Below are positions 1 to 11,800 of a stretch of 64,000 nucleotides of DNA, in pieces; positions within the stretch are counted from its first letter, which is position 1, and the number at the start of each line of letters is the position of its first letter. A model generated the notes under the pieces. That model searched no databases. It had not been told where the DNA came from and worked only from the letters and a program-made list of their open reading frames with translations. The translations under genes were made by a program, and so were the position numbers. Source of the stretch: Tritrichomonas musculus (taxonomy: Eukaryota; Parabasalia; Tritrichomonadida; Tritrichomonadidae); the NCBI GenBank assembly GCA_039105265.1, contig JAPFFF010000003.1, forward strand, positions 2,356,001-2,420,000, read 5' to 3'.

Positions 1-3000
1 TGATAGTGATTCCAAGGAACGCGAGGATATCGATACCTATGAGCCAATATACATATACTACTTCAACTCGATATCCTCATTGAACACCATATATGACGGC
101 TTGCAACAGGTCTATAAGCGTGAGGTAAAACCATTCAAAATCTATTTCCAACTCTCAGGTGTATTTCAGTCTCCCAGTACTGAGGATGAGTATTCGTGTG
201 AATATGCAGCTAGGGAAATCAATTGGAACAACTATAAATCTGCTATCCCAATTGTGGTTCGTGATGAGCAATCGCTTGATATCGTGAAGTACTATATTGA
301 ATCAGTACTGCACTCATATGAGACCTCAACATCTGGAACCAAGTTGATTCTCGTAGGATCGGTCTCATTCACGGTATCTCGAATGGTCAAGGTTAGTGGT
401 CCAATCAAGGATTTACCTCCTGAGATCAAAAATAGCAAATTCATCATCACAGACAACGCCGATGATAATCTATGTTGGTACCGATTTCTGGCTGCATGTC
501 TAGATGACCATCTAGTTGACCCCGAATCTGGTTGCAAAACTAAGCACCGTACACAGGTAGCTAGGAAGCTCCTATGCGAGGATCACAATATAGTGTATTC
601 TACTAAGCCATCTCAAGATGCAATCGACCTCCTGAACAACTATCCGGGTACATCAATTGAATCCATGAAGGCATCTGCCGAGAAGCATCACTTGAATGTG
701 GACATCTATGAGTACTTGGAGGATCTCAAAGTTTATAACCTTCAGGACCAATGGAAATACAATAGCAACAACTCATTTAGGAAATCCGCATTGCTGTACA
801 CCCAAAATCGAATCATCCACATAATGTACATCAGGGATGCTGAGAAGCTGACCAACATCCATATCTGCCCAAAGTGTGGTTCATATGCCCATTACGGTAA
901 TCACAATATGAAGCGTTTCGAGAACCATAAGCTACATTGTGAGCAGGAACTGCATTCCGGGGTATTTCGAAAGCGATTCATACCCAATCGTGAACCATTA
1001 CCATACTGTCCACATATACTCAGCAATCCGGTGTACGAATATTGCTTAGCCTATGGTCTCGACTGGAAACCCAACATATATTACATCACCTACGATTTCG
1101 AAACTGTTGAACAGCCTGTGAATGCATCTATTGGTTCATCCACAACCATCAACTCACGACTGATTCCCCTGAGTGTATCATCATGTGTCAAATCGCAATC
1201 TGGTTGTACCACAAAGCACTTCTCATTAAGGGATTCATCTGAGTTCATCATCAAATGGATCGAGTGGTTGTTTGAGCAATCCAAGCAGGTGTATCACGAT
1301 AAGGTTCAATACATGAAATCCTTCATCAATCAACCAGTTGACAATCTCAAAACCATTGATCGCAACCTGAATGTGATAACCGTATTTGGATTCAACTCGA
1401 GTAGATTCGATAGCAACCTATTCAAGGAGTATCTCAACTACAGTTCAGCCAAGCGAAATATGTTCTGGAGTGTTGAACCCAATAGCATCATTGGTACCAC
1501 ATCCTCATTGAAGCAGTTCATATTGAAGTCACCCAAATACGACACCAAGTTGCGATTCATCGATGCACAATCATTCGTAGCTGGAGGTACATTAAGACAA
1601 TTCGGGGTTGATTTCGGACAAAGCATGGCTTTGGACTCAAATGGAATCATTTGCGGGGGAGTTGAGAATAGCTCTAAGGGTGTATTCCCATATGAAGCCA
1701 TCAACACTGAGAACTACAATGAGGTCCTCTCAAAAGCAGAGCCATTTGAGTATGAAGCGTTCTATAGCTATCTCAACCAGAAGAACCCATTGACACCAGA
1801 TGATTACAAACTGTATCTCGAGGATGCCAAAAACTATAAAACCCGATGGGACTACCTACTTGCATACAATGATAATGATGTCGAGATGATGATCAAACCC
1901 ATTGACAACCTGATTGCACTCAATGCTCAGTACAATGTGGACCTCATCTCAAACCTATCGCTAAGCAAGAATGCATCCTGTATTAAGTATGCACTCGCAT
2001 ATAAGGAATTTGATCCAAATGCCGAATACTCCATACAGAATCCCATTAACAAATTCAAACCAAACCTCGATTGGTGGCGATTCAAATGCGAGAACTACTA
2101 TAACCAGGATGTCAAATACAATCAATCTCATAAGGACAAACCCAGGAACCTCGATAAATGTGTTTGTGAGGAGCAATTCGATAAGTTCATGGAGATGTAC
2201 AACAATCCAGATACTGGCAAGTGCCATCTCTGTGGTGAGCACTTCACATGGACCAACAGACCCACTCTCGATAGAATCAATAATGATATCGGTCATGAAC
2301 TTAGCAACTGTAAAATCGCTTGTGCGGAATGCAACAGACTTCGCAGTCGTGATGACCCCAATATAACCAAACTCCGAATTCAGCTGAAGAAGTACTGCAA
2401 GATGATGCATCTCCCAACACTCATCAATGACGAACAGGAGTATTACAGCTTACGGAACAACATCACGGGTGGTCTATCCAATGTCATGCATCGAGTCAAC
2501 ATCAAGGGTCATACCAAAATAAACCGTTTTAGATACAACGCCGTTGATCACAAGGTAATCTCATATGATACTCCACACACAATGACTCACATTGTTGGAG
2601 TTGATTTCAACAGCTTATACCCATCTGCATTCAGTTCAACCAAACATGATTTCAATCCATATCACGGGGGAGTCATGTATATGCCAGGTTCCATGATAGA
2701 GCGATTCGAGGTGTACAAGGATGGGGTCAAAAATATGAAGACCTACAACACATGTATGGGTATCATCAACAGCCAGAAGCTCCGAAAGCATCCCAAATTC
2801 CTGTTCAAAGCGGAGGTCATGTTGAAATGCCCAATATCCAAAATCAACTACTTCATCAATTTCCCACCTGTATTTCGCAATTTCGATATCACCAATGATG
2901 AGGCCACAATTGGCCCATATATGCACGACTACATGACTCACAATAAGCTCCCATCTGTTGACAAAACTGAACGGAAGCTGACCATGAGTGTTGATACAAT

Positions 3001-4056
3001 GGGTACCTATCAGACATTCTCGAATTACTACCTCTGGTTCCTCCTCGACCATGGACTTGTCATCGAGGATATCAAGAGTCTCACCAAATACGAGGCTCAT
3101 CGCGGATTCAACCCATTCGTTAGCGAGTTCATGAAACGCCGTCAGGATATCATATCAGGTACCGTCAAGTGGAATGAGAAGTTCTACAAGATCAGCATGA
3201 ATGGCTCATATGGGTACGATGGTATGAACACCGAGAAGTTCTCCAAAATCAAGATATGCTCGCGCGATAAGACCTTCCAGAATATCATCTACGACAACTA
3301 TGTCAGTGGCACCAAATTGAGTGATGACAACTATCTACTCCAGATGAACCCAAAGAGCTTCAAATGCACGACATGCCTTCAGGAATCATTCTGGACTCTA
3401 GATAATGCCAAATTCTGGTATCTCACATTCATATACGACTTCATGTACAAGTGCCTTGATGTGGAGCGATTCCATTTCATAGAGGGGGACACTGATAGTG
3501 CGTATTTTGCGGTTGCAGGTGATGATACCAAGGGGTCCGATCAAGAGTTCAAATACATCATCAAGAATAGGGCATTCTATGATGAGAACATATATAAGTT
3601 CATGCCGAATCCCAATATAAATACAATCGCTGATGAGAAGAAAATACTGGGTCTCTGCATTGAGAAATATGGTGAGAATATGATAGCGTTAGCCCCCAAG
3701 TGCTACACCATATTTAATAGTGGAGCTGTAACCAAGGCACTCAAACTCAAGGGGGTCTCCCTCAAGAAAAACCATATTACAAGTGATGATTACAAGGACA
3801 TCATCGACAATGGCGGTGTGAAGGTTGGCAAAAATATCAATCTGCAAATGGTCATGATGCGCAACGGAACTTCGTTCCTGAGGCATTTCATGCCGAAGCT
3901 CTCAGCCCCTCCGGGGATGAATACCAAAATCCAGAGCAAAATTAGTGAGATGGCGATGTCCAAGATCACGGTAAACAAGAATGCTCTCACCGGGACTCAC
4001 ACCAAAATGATTGTCCTCGAGAACCAATCCTGTGCCCCATTCATCCATGGACTCAC
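1..4056 (+). CDS. POLB: Element A protein-primed family B DNA polymerase with embedded HNH module (5' end off window)
   Basis: This is a protein-primed PolB that would replicate the linear element from its ends. The frame is open from base 2, so the start lies upstream of the window. Visible motifs, counted in residues from the window edge, are Exo I YDFE (~363), Exo II FNSSRFD, Exo III YNDND, motif A DFNSLYPSA (~867), motif B NGSYGYDG (~1064), motif C GDTDS (~1162) and KCY. The N-terminal part has a NLCWYRFLAAC segment, an IIHIMYI segment and a C2-type zinc finger, as in many eukaryotic Polinton polymerases. Between Exo III and motif A lies an HNH/endonuclease VII-like module (2209-2350) with CxxC, LDRINND and CAECN. 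The gene is interrupted by element B; the frame runs a little way into B's terminal repeat, which is not part of the gene. Confidence 0.93.
2209..2350 (+). other. HNH / endonuclease VII-like zinc module inside element A PolB
   Basis: Within the polymerase reading frame a ~45-residue block reads CHLCGEHF, then TLDRINNDIGHELSNC, then CAECNRLRS. Two CxxC pairs around a D-R-I-N-N-x-x-x-H core are the signature of a zinc-stabilised HNH nuclease. It lies between the exonuclease and polymerase motifs. The polymerases of B and C do not show it. Similar HNH-like inserts occur in other eukaryotic protein-primed polymerases, from my knowledge of the family. Whether it cuts DNA is unknown. Confidence 0.8.
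4052..4056. repeat. Target-site duplication of element B, left copy (ctcac)
   Basis: ctcac directly precedes the AGTAG terminus of element B and is repeated directly after its other end at 28363-28367. Five to six bp is the usual duplication length for Mavericks. Confidence 0.9.
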
Positions 4057-4150
4057 AGTAGTTAAGTATAGGCGGTGTTTCGTACCTCACCACCGCCTAC
4101 ACGCTTCGCCACCAAGCTCAGGTACACCCTCGCTTGGGCCTCAGCTTCCG

Positions 4151-4192
4151 GCCAAATACCTACTGAAAAACCTATCGTAAGTACACACTCTC
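4151..4192. repeat. 42-bp direct repeat, outer copy (left TIR of B)
   Basis: A 42-bp sequence beginning gccaaatacctactg is repeated exactly at 4611-4652. The two copies bracket the 100-aa gene. The mirror copies are at 27767-27808 and 28227-28268 in the right TIR. The arrangement looks like a segmental duplication or a captured gene cassette. Confidence 0.9.
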
Positions 4193-4284
4193 AACATTAG
4201 CTAACTTCCCACCTTTATCCATCAAGGCCAAGTACTCTGTCACATTTTTAAATTTCTATTAATTTTTTATACAACACTATACAA

Positions 4285-4587
4285 ATGACCATACCATCAG
4301 ATTTAAAGATTATGACCCAATATAAACAGTTTACTCTAAGAAATCCTATTTATACTTCTCGTGAAACCCAACAAGTTTATGATTCCTTTAAAGACATCAG
4401 GACATGTGATTCTAATGGATATGTTATAATTGAGGTTTTGGACGAAAGAAACAAATTTAGTGGTTTTAGATATGCTAAGTTTAGACGTGCAGCAGTCTTA
4501 AAATACAATGATGATTATGATAGGGAAAGAGAAAAAGATGCACCACGATATAGAAAGTTTGATGAGCACCATAAGATATTTGAGTAA
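4285..4587 (+). CDS. 100-aa protein of unknown function encoded within the TIR (left copy)
   Basis: The 100-aa reading frame lies wholly inside the left TIR, and an identical protein is encoded by the right TIR at 27832-28134 on the other strand. I do not recognise the family. The protein is highly charged and rich in aromatic residues, with a C-terminal half full of R, K, D and E (FRYAKFRRAAVLKYND, then REREKD). No membrane segment or signal peptide is seen. The ATG follows an AT-rich tract including tttttta about 20 bp upstream. Both copies would be transcribed inward. Being carried in both repeats, the gene is kept at two copies per element, and the copies would be homogenised by repeat recombination. 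A small DNA- or RNA-binding or terminal-complex protein is possible but unproven. Confidence 0.7.
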   Translation: MTIPSDLKIMTQYKQFTLRNPIYTSRETQQVYDSFKDIRTCDSNGYVIIEVLDERNKFSGFRYAKFRRAAVLKYNDDYDREREKDAPRYRKFDEHHKIFE

Positions 4588-4610
4588 AAAGTGTTAGTAT
4601 TATTTTGTTT

Positions 4611-4652
4611 GCCAAATACCTACTGAAAAACCTATCGTAAGTACACACTCTC
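4611..4652. repeat. 42-bp direct repeat, inner copy (left TIR of B)
   Basis: Exact repeat of 4151-4192, located just after the stop of the 100-aa gene. Confidence 0.9.
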
Positions 4653-4759
4653 TATTTTCACTATTCCACCAATGTCATTTCCAAGGTATGGAGTAGTTTT
4701 TGAGCTTTCTAATGGTGTTTTTTGAATTCTACACCCGAAAAAATATTGAGATAGAACAT

Positions 4760-7700
4760 TTATTGATACACATTCCATTTCAATTGCTTAATGTAAATCT
4801 GTCTGTCTAGATATTGATCTAAATTCATTCTTACATTAAAGTCATATTTATCATCTGTAGCTTGATATTGAACAACTTTTACTTTCTTTGATCCATATAT
4901 TTCATCGAGTAAAGCAATCTTTGATCCGTGGAGAATTCTCACAAAATGTTTATCACCACTCTTCTCTTTAAATATTATTAACAATTCATATGCATCAGAA
5001 TCGAACTCGACACTAATCGTTAAAATATTTTTGTGTGAATCATAATTGATTCCTGTTAATTCATCAATCCATTGAATATCACAATCAACAAAGCCAGAAT
5101 AAAATATTTTCCATTCATTTTCTTTATCTTTATGATTCTTGAATGAAACAAAGAAGTCCATAAATAATCCAAGAACATCTTCAACCGGATATTTTTCATT
5201 TGATCTAACAACTTTGAAATATTTAATATCAGAATAACCATTTATGTCTTCCATATAATCATCAACAGACGCACTAATATTTACAAAACCATCAAAGGTA
5301 CAATAAACTTTTGAAACATTATTCTTGTATTTTTCATCATAAACAGTTTCAATGGTTAAATCTTTCACGATTCTATATTTAAATTCTCCAACTTTTGAAA
5401 AAATGATGAATGTTCCAGAGTTTGAATAAATGTTCAATAGCAATACAATACAAAATTCACCATCAGCAGAATCATATTGAAAAATCATATATTTGTCATC
5501 GAAATTTCTTGGAATAAATTTAAATCTGAGTTCAAATTCTCCATTAACAAAATAGAAATAACCAATATATGTTTTTGGATTATCAGAAATATTCTTGTAT
5601 CTATCATTTTTGATGAATTCAACCAAAGCATTCTCAAAAGTTTTCTCTAAATCGATTCGATTATCTGTTTTCAAAACTATTTCATCTTGTTTAATTATTT
5701 TTTCCGCTAGTTTTAATTTGGTATCTAATGCTCCTGTTTCGCTTTCAATAAAAAAGCACCAATCATCACCCTCATTTGGATAATAATTTATGTTATAAGT
5801 TGTTCCATCAATTTCTATACTGTAATAAATATCGGAATTCTCAGGTACATTTTCATTATAATCAAACAGAAAATCAAAATTCTTGACCACGCCAGCATCA
5901 GTAATCGTTCCAACAAGACGAGTTCCCCTAGTCATTTTTATTTTGGCTTCCCACCTTCCTTCACTATCTCGGACATTTTCAAAAGGCACATCGACAGCAT
6001 CTTTATATATCAAATCATTTTTCTCTCGATATTTGGAGACGTCTTTCTTCAAGGCATATTGATCCAGATCGTCGATTGTCGCATAATCATCAGGAATTTC
6101 AGGGATTTCACTTTTCAAAGCATATTTTGCATCCGCTTCTTCTTTCGTATACAGGTTATCCATATTAACCATATTATTTTTTAATTCATTTAATGCTTCA
6201 TTTACTTCATCAACAGTTGGGAATTCATTTAATGTAGTAGCTAGAGCTGTATCATTCTTTTCTATCTGCTCATGTAATGTATCTATCTTCTTATGTAAAG
6301 CATCTATATCACAAGTATAGGCTAAATCATTTGGGGTAAATTCCATTCTTCTTTTTGCTGTATTTTCTTTAATCTGTATTCCACCAACCCTATGTTTATT
6401 TGGGTTTGATATAACAAATGTTTTGTCATTCATAGTGCAGCTAGGAAAATCAGTTGTTCCTTGGTAATTAATTGTTCCACCAGTAATATTAATAGTAACT
6501 ATATTCTCTTCATAATCAACATCATTGTATTCACTAACTTTTTGCACCAAAAATCGTGCTTTGATTGTTCCATCTGTTATAACATCTTCTGCTTCCAAAT
6601 GGACCTCGCCATTAACATATTTACCAACAACATCTATTATGTCATCTCTAACCAAATCTGTCTTTTGAACTACTTCATCCAATGTAGGGTAATAACCAAA
6701 CTCCGCCTCTAGCTCATTAACCTTCTCGGCGAGTAATTTAAATGCAGGCTTGAGGGATTCCCTGAACATATTGCTAATATCCATGGCACCACTTAATGTT
6801 AAGGTTCCTGTATCTGGGTTATCATTCTCATCTGTATAAGGTAATTCATCTAGTTGTTTATATTCTTCCTCACACCAGGTTATTATTGGAGTAATATCTT
6901 TTGTGATAGACCTAGCGACGGTCCCAGACATGAAATTAATAGCATTTCTAACTATATCGCTCAATCCTTTTGTTGATTTACGTGAGAACAATCTTTTAAG
7001 GAATCCTCCCCCATTCCCAGTTGCAAAACTAATACCTTCTGGAGCTAATTGCATACCTATAGAACCTATTGAACCGACTGTACCTGCGACACCAAATGCT
7101 AAAGCAGTCCATGAAACAATTCTTAAATTATCAACATCTTCTTCTAGATGCTGAGTTACTGTTTCTGTTCTCGATACTCTTCCTTTTAGGCTTTCTATTG
7201 TTGTGTTCATTTCTTGGACATCATAGCTAATCACATCTACATTGTTAGTTACCATATTTAAATCACTTCTCATGGTTGTAATATTATCAGCAGTAATGAT
7301 TTTAGAACTAGTAATATTATAGTCAGTATATAGTGTTGTTGCTGCATTAGGATTGGGATACACTTCATAAAATTGTTGTCTAATAATATATTCGAAGGGG
7401 TTAGTAGTAGGGTCCCAATTAACTTCATCTATCGGGTCAACATATTCATCAAACAAATAGATTTTAATATTTCGTGAGTCATTAGGGGTTGATGAAACAT
7501 AACAATATTCTACCTGTTCACATGAATCTAATAGGCCATGAATAAAATACCATTTCTTATCACTCTTGGGGTCAAATATTTTTCCAGTTGGTCTCATTGA
7601 GAATCTGTTTGCCTTTATTTCTCCATCTAAAGTTATATCAAGATAGAATTCTTCTACAAGATTAATATCTAAATCACTTCCTGTACCATTTGTCTTATAG

Positions 7701-8803
7701 CATCTTATGGCTTCAATATCATATCCATAAATATTTATTCCCCCATTACTGGTTTGATAGCCTAATCCATATTTGGAAAAGTCTTCTATCTCACCCGTCT
7801 TTAGTTTTAGTTTGTTCTCTACTTTACACTTTCCACCATGTATCATATAATGTAAGAGGTTATCTATAGAATAGTCATCTGGTTTTTTAATTAACATAAT
7901 ATTTCTTTCACTTCTCTTGATTCTAATATATGTTCCATCTTCTCCATATTCATTCTCCTTATTCAAAGCATTTTTCATTTTTCCATTAATGTTTCCTTGA
8001 ATATTATCTCCTACCCATTTTGTTCCATTCCATGTTAAGAACCATTTATTACCAAAACAGTATTCATTAAATTTAAACTCCAAGCCTGTAGGTATATTAT
8101 AATTATCATCTATGTTCCATTGTAGTAGCCAATACTTTTTATCATCCATTTGGACTTCGCTAGTTAGAGTTGGTTTGTAAAGATACAATACATCACTCTT
8201 ATGTAGTTTCAATGCATTATCAGCTTTGATGATGGAACACTTGACTGTCTTCAGTGTTTGCAGTGAATCAGTTATGTACTCATTCATGATACTTAGCTCA
8301 CCATTCATCCATAGAGTATATGGATTAAAATTAAGACCACTATCAAAGGCTATATTGATGTATCCCATATTTGTGCTATTATTTATAGAACATCCATTTG
8401 CACTCTTTGTTATCATAGGAGAGTATACTTGTCCATCTTTGGCATAAATAAAGAATTCCTTAACTAAATTTCCATTTGTGTCATATATGATATTCTTTCT
8501 CAAAACCACTTTAAAGATATTGGTTTTTGCTGTTATTTCCTTCACTTTATTCATGAAATCCTCTGGTATGTTAACAAACTTTAGAATATGATATTGTGTA
8601 GATGACTCATATTGTATATTATTATTTTGGATATTAAATTCTGGTATACCCTCTACTTCATTAAATAAATGCCCTTTCTGTACATATCCATCCAAATCAC
8701 TCAGCGTTAATAATTCACTTGCTTTCCTAGTAGCATCTCCTACCTTAAATTGTATATCTCCAATGAATTTTGTGGTAGTATCTTTCACTTGCTCTGAAGT
8801 CAT
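4760..8803 (-). CDS. Element B giant fibre-like protein 1 (1347 aa)
   Basis: Probable structural protein forming a spike or fibre. Around residues 488-530 it has the block TTLYTDYNITSSK..ADNITTMRSDLN, which recurs in B's neighbouring protein at 8833-13473 and in both large genes of element C. After this come a coiled-coil stretch, a Gly-rich hydrophobic segment (~560-600), and heptad-like and YALKSEIPEIP-type repeats (TKEEADAKYALK, DDLDQYALKKD) typical of phage and virus fibre shafts. The N-terminal half contains a globular region shared with the other large genes (PYTLWMNGELSIMNEY; FNEYCFGNKW). The gene abuts the left TIR and lies 29 bp downstream of the 1546-aa gene on the same strand, so the two probably form one unit. 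The start is supported by AT-rich sequence ending aaATG. The receptor and exact role are unknown. Confidence 0.75.
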   Translation of the reverse strand: MTSEQVKDTTTKFIGDIQFKVGDATRKASELLTLSDLDGYVQKGHLFNEVEGIPEFNIQNNNIQYESSTQYHILKFVNIPEDFMNKVKEITAKTNIFKVVLRKNIIYDTNGNLVKEFFIYAKDGQVYSPMITKSANGCSINNSTNMGYINIAFDSGLNFNPYTLWMNGELSIMNEYITDSLQTLKTVKCSIIKADNALKLHKSDVLYLYKPTLTSEVQMDDKKYWLLQWNIDDNYNIPTGLEFKFNEYCFGNKWFLTWNGTKWVGDNIQGNINGKMKNALNKENEYGEDGTYIRIKRSERNIMLIKKPDDYSIDNLLHYMIHGGKCKVENKLKLKTGEIEDFSKYGLGYQTSNGGINIYGYDIEAIRCYKTNGTGSDLDINLVEEFYLDITLDGEIKANRFSMRPTGKIFDPKSDKKWYFIHGLLDSCEQVEYCYVSSTPNDSRNIKIYLFDEYVDPIDEVNWDPTTNPFEYIIRQQFYEVYPNPNAATTLYTDYNITSSKIITADNITTMRSDLNMVTNNVDVISYDVQEMNTTIESLKGRVSRTETVTQHLEEDVDNLRIVSWTALAFGVAGTVGSIGSIGMQLAPEGISFATGNGGGFLKRLFSRKSTKGLSDIVRNAINFMSGTVARSITKDITPIITWCEEEYKQLDELPYTDENDNPDTGTLTLSGAMDISNMFRESLKPAFKLLAEKVNELEAEFGYYPTLDEVVQKTDLVRDDIIDVVGKYVNGEVHLEAEDVITDGTIKARFLVQKVSEYNDVDYEENIVTINITGGTINYQGTTDFPSCTMNDKTFVISNPNKHRVGGIQIKENTAKRRMEFTPNDLAYTCDIDALHKKIDTLHEQIEKNDTALATTLNEFPTVDEVNEALNELKNNMVNMDNLYTKEEADAKYALKSEIPEIPDDYATIDDLDQYALKKDVSKYREKNDLIYKDAVDVPFENVRDSEGRWEAKIKMTRGTRLVGTITDAGVVKNFDFLFDYNENVPENSDIYYSIEIDGTTYNINYYPNEGDDWCFFIESETGALDTKLKLAEKIIKQDEIVLKTDNRIDLEKTFENALVEFIKNDRYKNISDNPKTYIGYFYFVNGEFELRFKFIPRNFDDKYMIFQYDSADGEFCIVLLLNIYSNSGTFIIFSKVGEFKYRIVKDLTIETVYDEKYKNNVSKVYCTFDGFVNISASVDDYMEDINGYSDIKYFKVVRSNEKYPVEDVLGLFMDFFVSFKNHKDKENEWKIFYSGFVDCDIQWIDELTGINYDSHKNILTISVEFDSDAYELLIIFKEKSGDKHFVRILHGSKIALLDEIYGSKKVKVVQYQATDDKYDFNVRMNLDQYLDRQIYIKQLKWNVYQ

Positions 8804-8832
8804 TTAAATCTCTAAAAAAATAATTCTCCAAT

Positions 8833-11800
8833 CTACTCTATATTTGCACACTTCTTTTCCAATGCAGCAATTCTATTTGCTAATGATTCAATTATGGCAT
8901 CCTTCTGTTGTAGCATCTCCTTAACCTCTACTTTAGTCACATAAGCAGTCATATCTATATCCTCGAGTGGATGCTTATTACTTGATTTCTCTTTAATTGA
9001 TTTTATTTCATGAGCTAATATGCCAATCGGTAGTTTCATCGAGTCTCTCATCCTATTGCAAATATCAATAGTAGCTGATAATGATAATACAGCTTTGTCT
9101 GGATTAATCCAGTTGTCTTTAAATTTTGTTGGGTCATCTAGTCTTTGATAATCTTTTTCACACCACTCAATGACATTTGTTATTAAATCTGGTTCAGTTG
9201 TGGTACTTCTTGCTACTCTACTTGTTGGTAAATCTTTGGCTCGCATTAGTACTTTTAGCCAATCAGGCATTTCAGCCAAAGGGAATTCTGCGTGAATAAT
9301 TTCTTCTAAATCAACAATTTGTTGAAATATATAATCACTCATAGCAATATTGCCATCTGCCATATCTAAATCAAATAATAAATCTCTCCATTGTAACCAA
9401 TATTCATTTAATCTAAGGTTAGCATTACTGATTGATGGAACAACCCTCTGAATACTTCCTCCACTCTCCAATCTTATTGCATCCTCTACAACACTCCCAT
9501 AATCAACTGTAAAATCATCTAAAGAAGCATAATGAGAAACATCATTACCATTATAAATCGCTCGTGTACCAAAATTAATTCCCATATTATCAACAATTAC
9601 TCCTCCAACACCAACCATAAAACCAACTAGACTGAACAATAAGCTAATTTCCTGTCCTACTATAAGTGCATGAACTTGGGATGATAAGTGCTTTGTTATC
9701 ATCTGTTGTGCAAGCATTTCTATTTGGAGCTTATTAACATCTATTCTCAAGATATTAAAATCATATGACAAGACATCAAAATTATTTGTCAAGACATTTA
9801 CATCACTTCTCATCGTTGTAATATTGTCTGCAGTAATTATTTTTGATGATGTAATATTGTAATCAGTATAAAGTGTTGTTGCAGCATCAGGTCTTGGCGT
9901 AATTTCATAAAACTGAGATTGGATTATATAGTCAAATGGATTGGTATTTCCATTCCATTTTATCTCTTCTATGGATTCTGTCATGGCTTTCCTCAGGTAT
10001 AGTTCAATATCCCTAGTTTCTGTATTTATTTTGTCTTTCCTCCAATTTATATTTAGCTTCTCAATGGTATCTTTTTCACCAATAATATCGATATAAGTGT
10101 AATCATATGCTATATAATGTCTTATTTTATAGTCTGGGTCTAATTTAAATGTCAGTCTAGTTGCAATATTAGAATTAGGAATATACAAGTCCCAATAAAA
10201 CCTTGATATTGAATGTAAATAAATAGCATTATCTAGATATTTGTTCCATTTAAGATAGACTTTTAAAGTGTCATAGCCATCATATTTAAACTCATTTTCA
10301 CAACTATGTATCTCAAAACTAACCTCAACATCTTTACCATTTTTTAGACTGCCATCTTTATATGAAATATATGTTTCAGTGCGGTCAAGATTCGCCAAAC
10401 TATACATTAATCCATGTTCATTAGCTGGTATTATATCTGTGTTATGGTCATCTTTCTTTATCATAACATAACATCCAACTGAGTTTAATTTATTCTTAGG
10501 ACAGCGTTTGTTTAATTTATTAATGACTTTCTCTTTTACATGGCCACTACAATTGTACCCTTCCCATTGACCATTCGTTGCATTCCAGATTAATGACCAA
10601 TCGTTAGAAAAGGAGTAATCCTTAAAAGTAAAGTTTAATCCATCAGGTATAGTGTATGTGTTAGGTATTTTATATACCATTTTGTAGTAATCATGACCAT
10701 CCAATGTTTCATCAGATATATTACTAGGCCTGTATAAATAAATAATATCGGATTCATGTAATTTCATCACATTTTTAGCATCGATTATATCACATTTTAT
10801 TGTAGGCTCAACAGCAACCAATGAATCTTGAGGTAATAAATACATTATACTTAGCTCTCCTTTGATATATAAATTATATGGGTCCAAATTAACCCTTTCC
10901 TCATAAGCAATAAATATTTTATTTGTGGCCTCATGAAAATAACTCAAACGAGTTTCATCATGTTCTGTATTATGCATGAGAATTGGATTGTATATTTTTC
11001 CATCATGAACATAAATATAGAACTCATTTATAATATCTCCTTCGGCATTCTTTATTATTGTCTTTCGTAATATTACTTTAAATATATTAGTTCGTTCTGT
11101 TGTATTGGAGATTTTTTTCTGTATATCATCAGTATTACCTATCACTAACATCTTGAAGTCACGGTCAAATAATTGGAATGTATCTATACTGAGTTTATCA
11201 TTGGTGAGAGTATAAACTGGATATCCAGGTTCATGAGAGAAATCAGTAGTCACAATCCCTCCACTTGGTACAGAATCACAAAGAATTTTACCATTGACTT
11301 CTAGATCTCCTTTAATAATATATTTACCAAGTACTGGTTTAGTTTCATCTAATGTTGGAATATCATCACAGATATCAACACCATAACATTCCAATACTTT
11401 TTCAAATGAAAGTGCATTATTGACAAAATCTGGTAAAGCAATTGATGTTCCAGTAGATTTATCGTTTGAAAACAGTGCTAATGGTGAAGCTGGATTATTT
11501 TCATTCTCTAGAATTGGCTTCCATATCCATTGTTTTCTTTCTTCATTCCACTCTATTTTTCCAAAGAGATGTAATAATGAATTTCTTATTTCAACGATAT
11601 CTATCATTTCACGGCTATGTATTGTACGCCATCCATCAACTCCATCAAAATGTTGCGTCATTATCACCCATTCTTCATGTTCAACATCCCATATGAAATT
11701 GTCTGGTGGGTTTAAAATGGAATCTGTTCTCCAATTATCTAGAAAATCTTGGCCATGTTCTTGCCATTGTGTATCCATGATATTCCATGCAAACAATGGA

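Larger units (their letters stand above)
4057..4753. repeat. Element B left terminal inverted repeat
   Basis: Inverted match to 27689-28362, nearly identical. The left copy is 23 bp longer because of a 22-bp and a 1-bp difference near the inner end. The outer tip is AGTAGTTAAGTAT followed by a hairpin whose arms are 4070-4077 (aggcggtg) and 4091-4098 (caccgcct). The outer ~100 bp is clearly more GC-rich than the rest of the element. The repeat contains a whole 100-aa gene and two direct copies of a 42-bp sequence. Confidence 0.95.

Noticed and set aside
1961-2410. Long minus-strand frame of 149 codons within element A PolB
   Set aside because: It is a shadow of the polymerase coding strand; its composition is hydrophobic because of antisense codons and it has no upstream signal.
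4057-4180. Continuation of element A PolB frame into element B
   Set aside because: The frame stays open by chance inside B's terminal repeat; the same sequence is found inverted at the other end of B, so it is not polymerase sequence.
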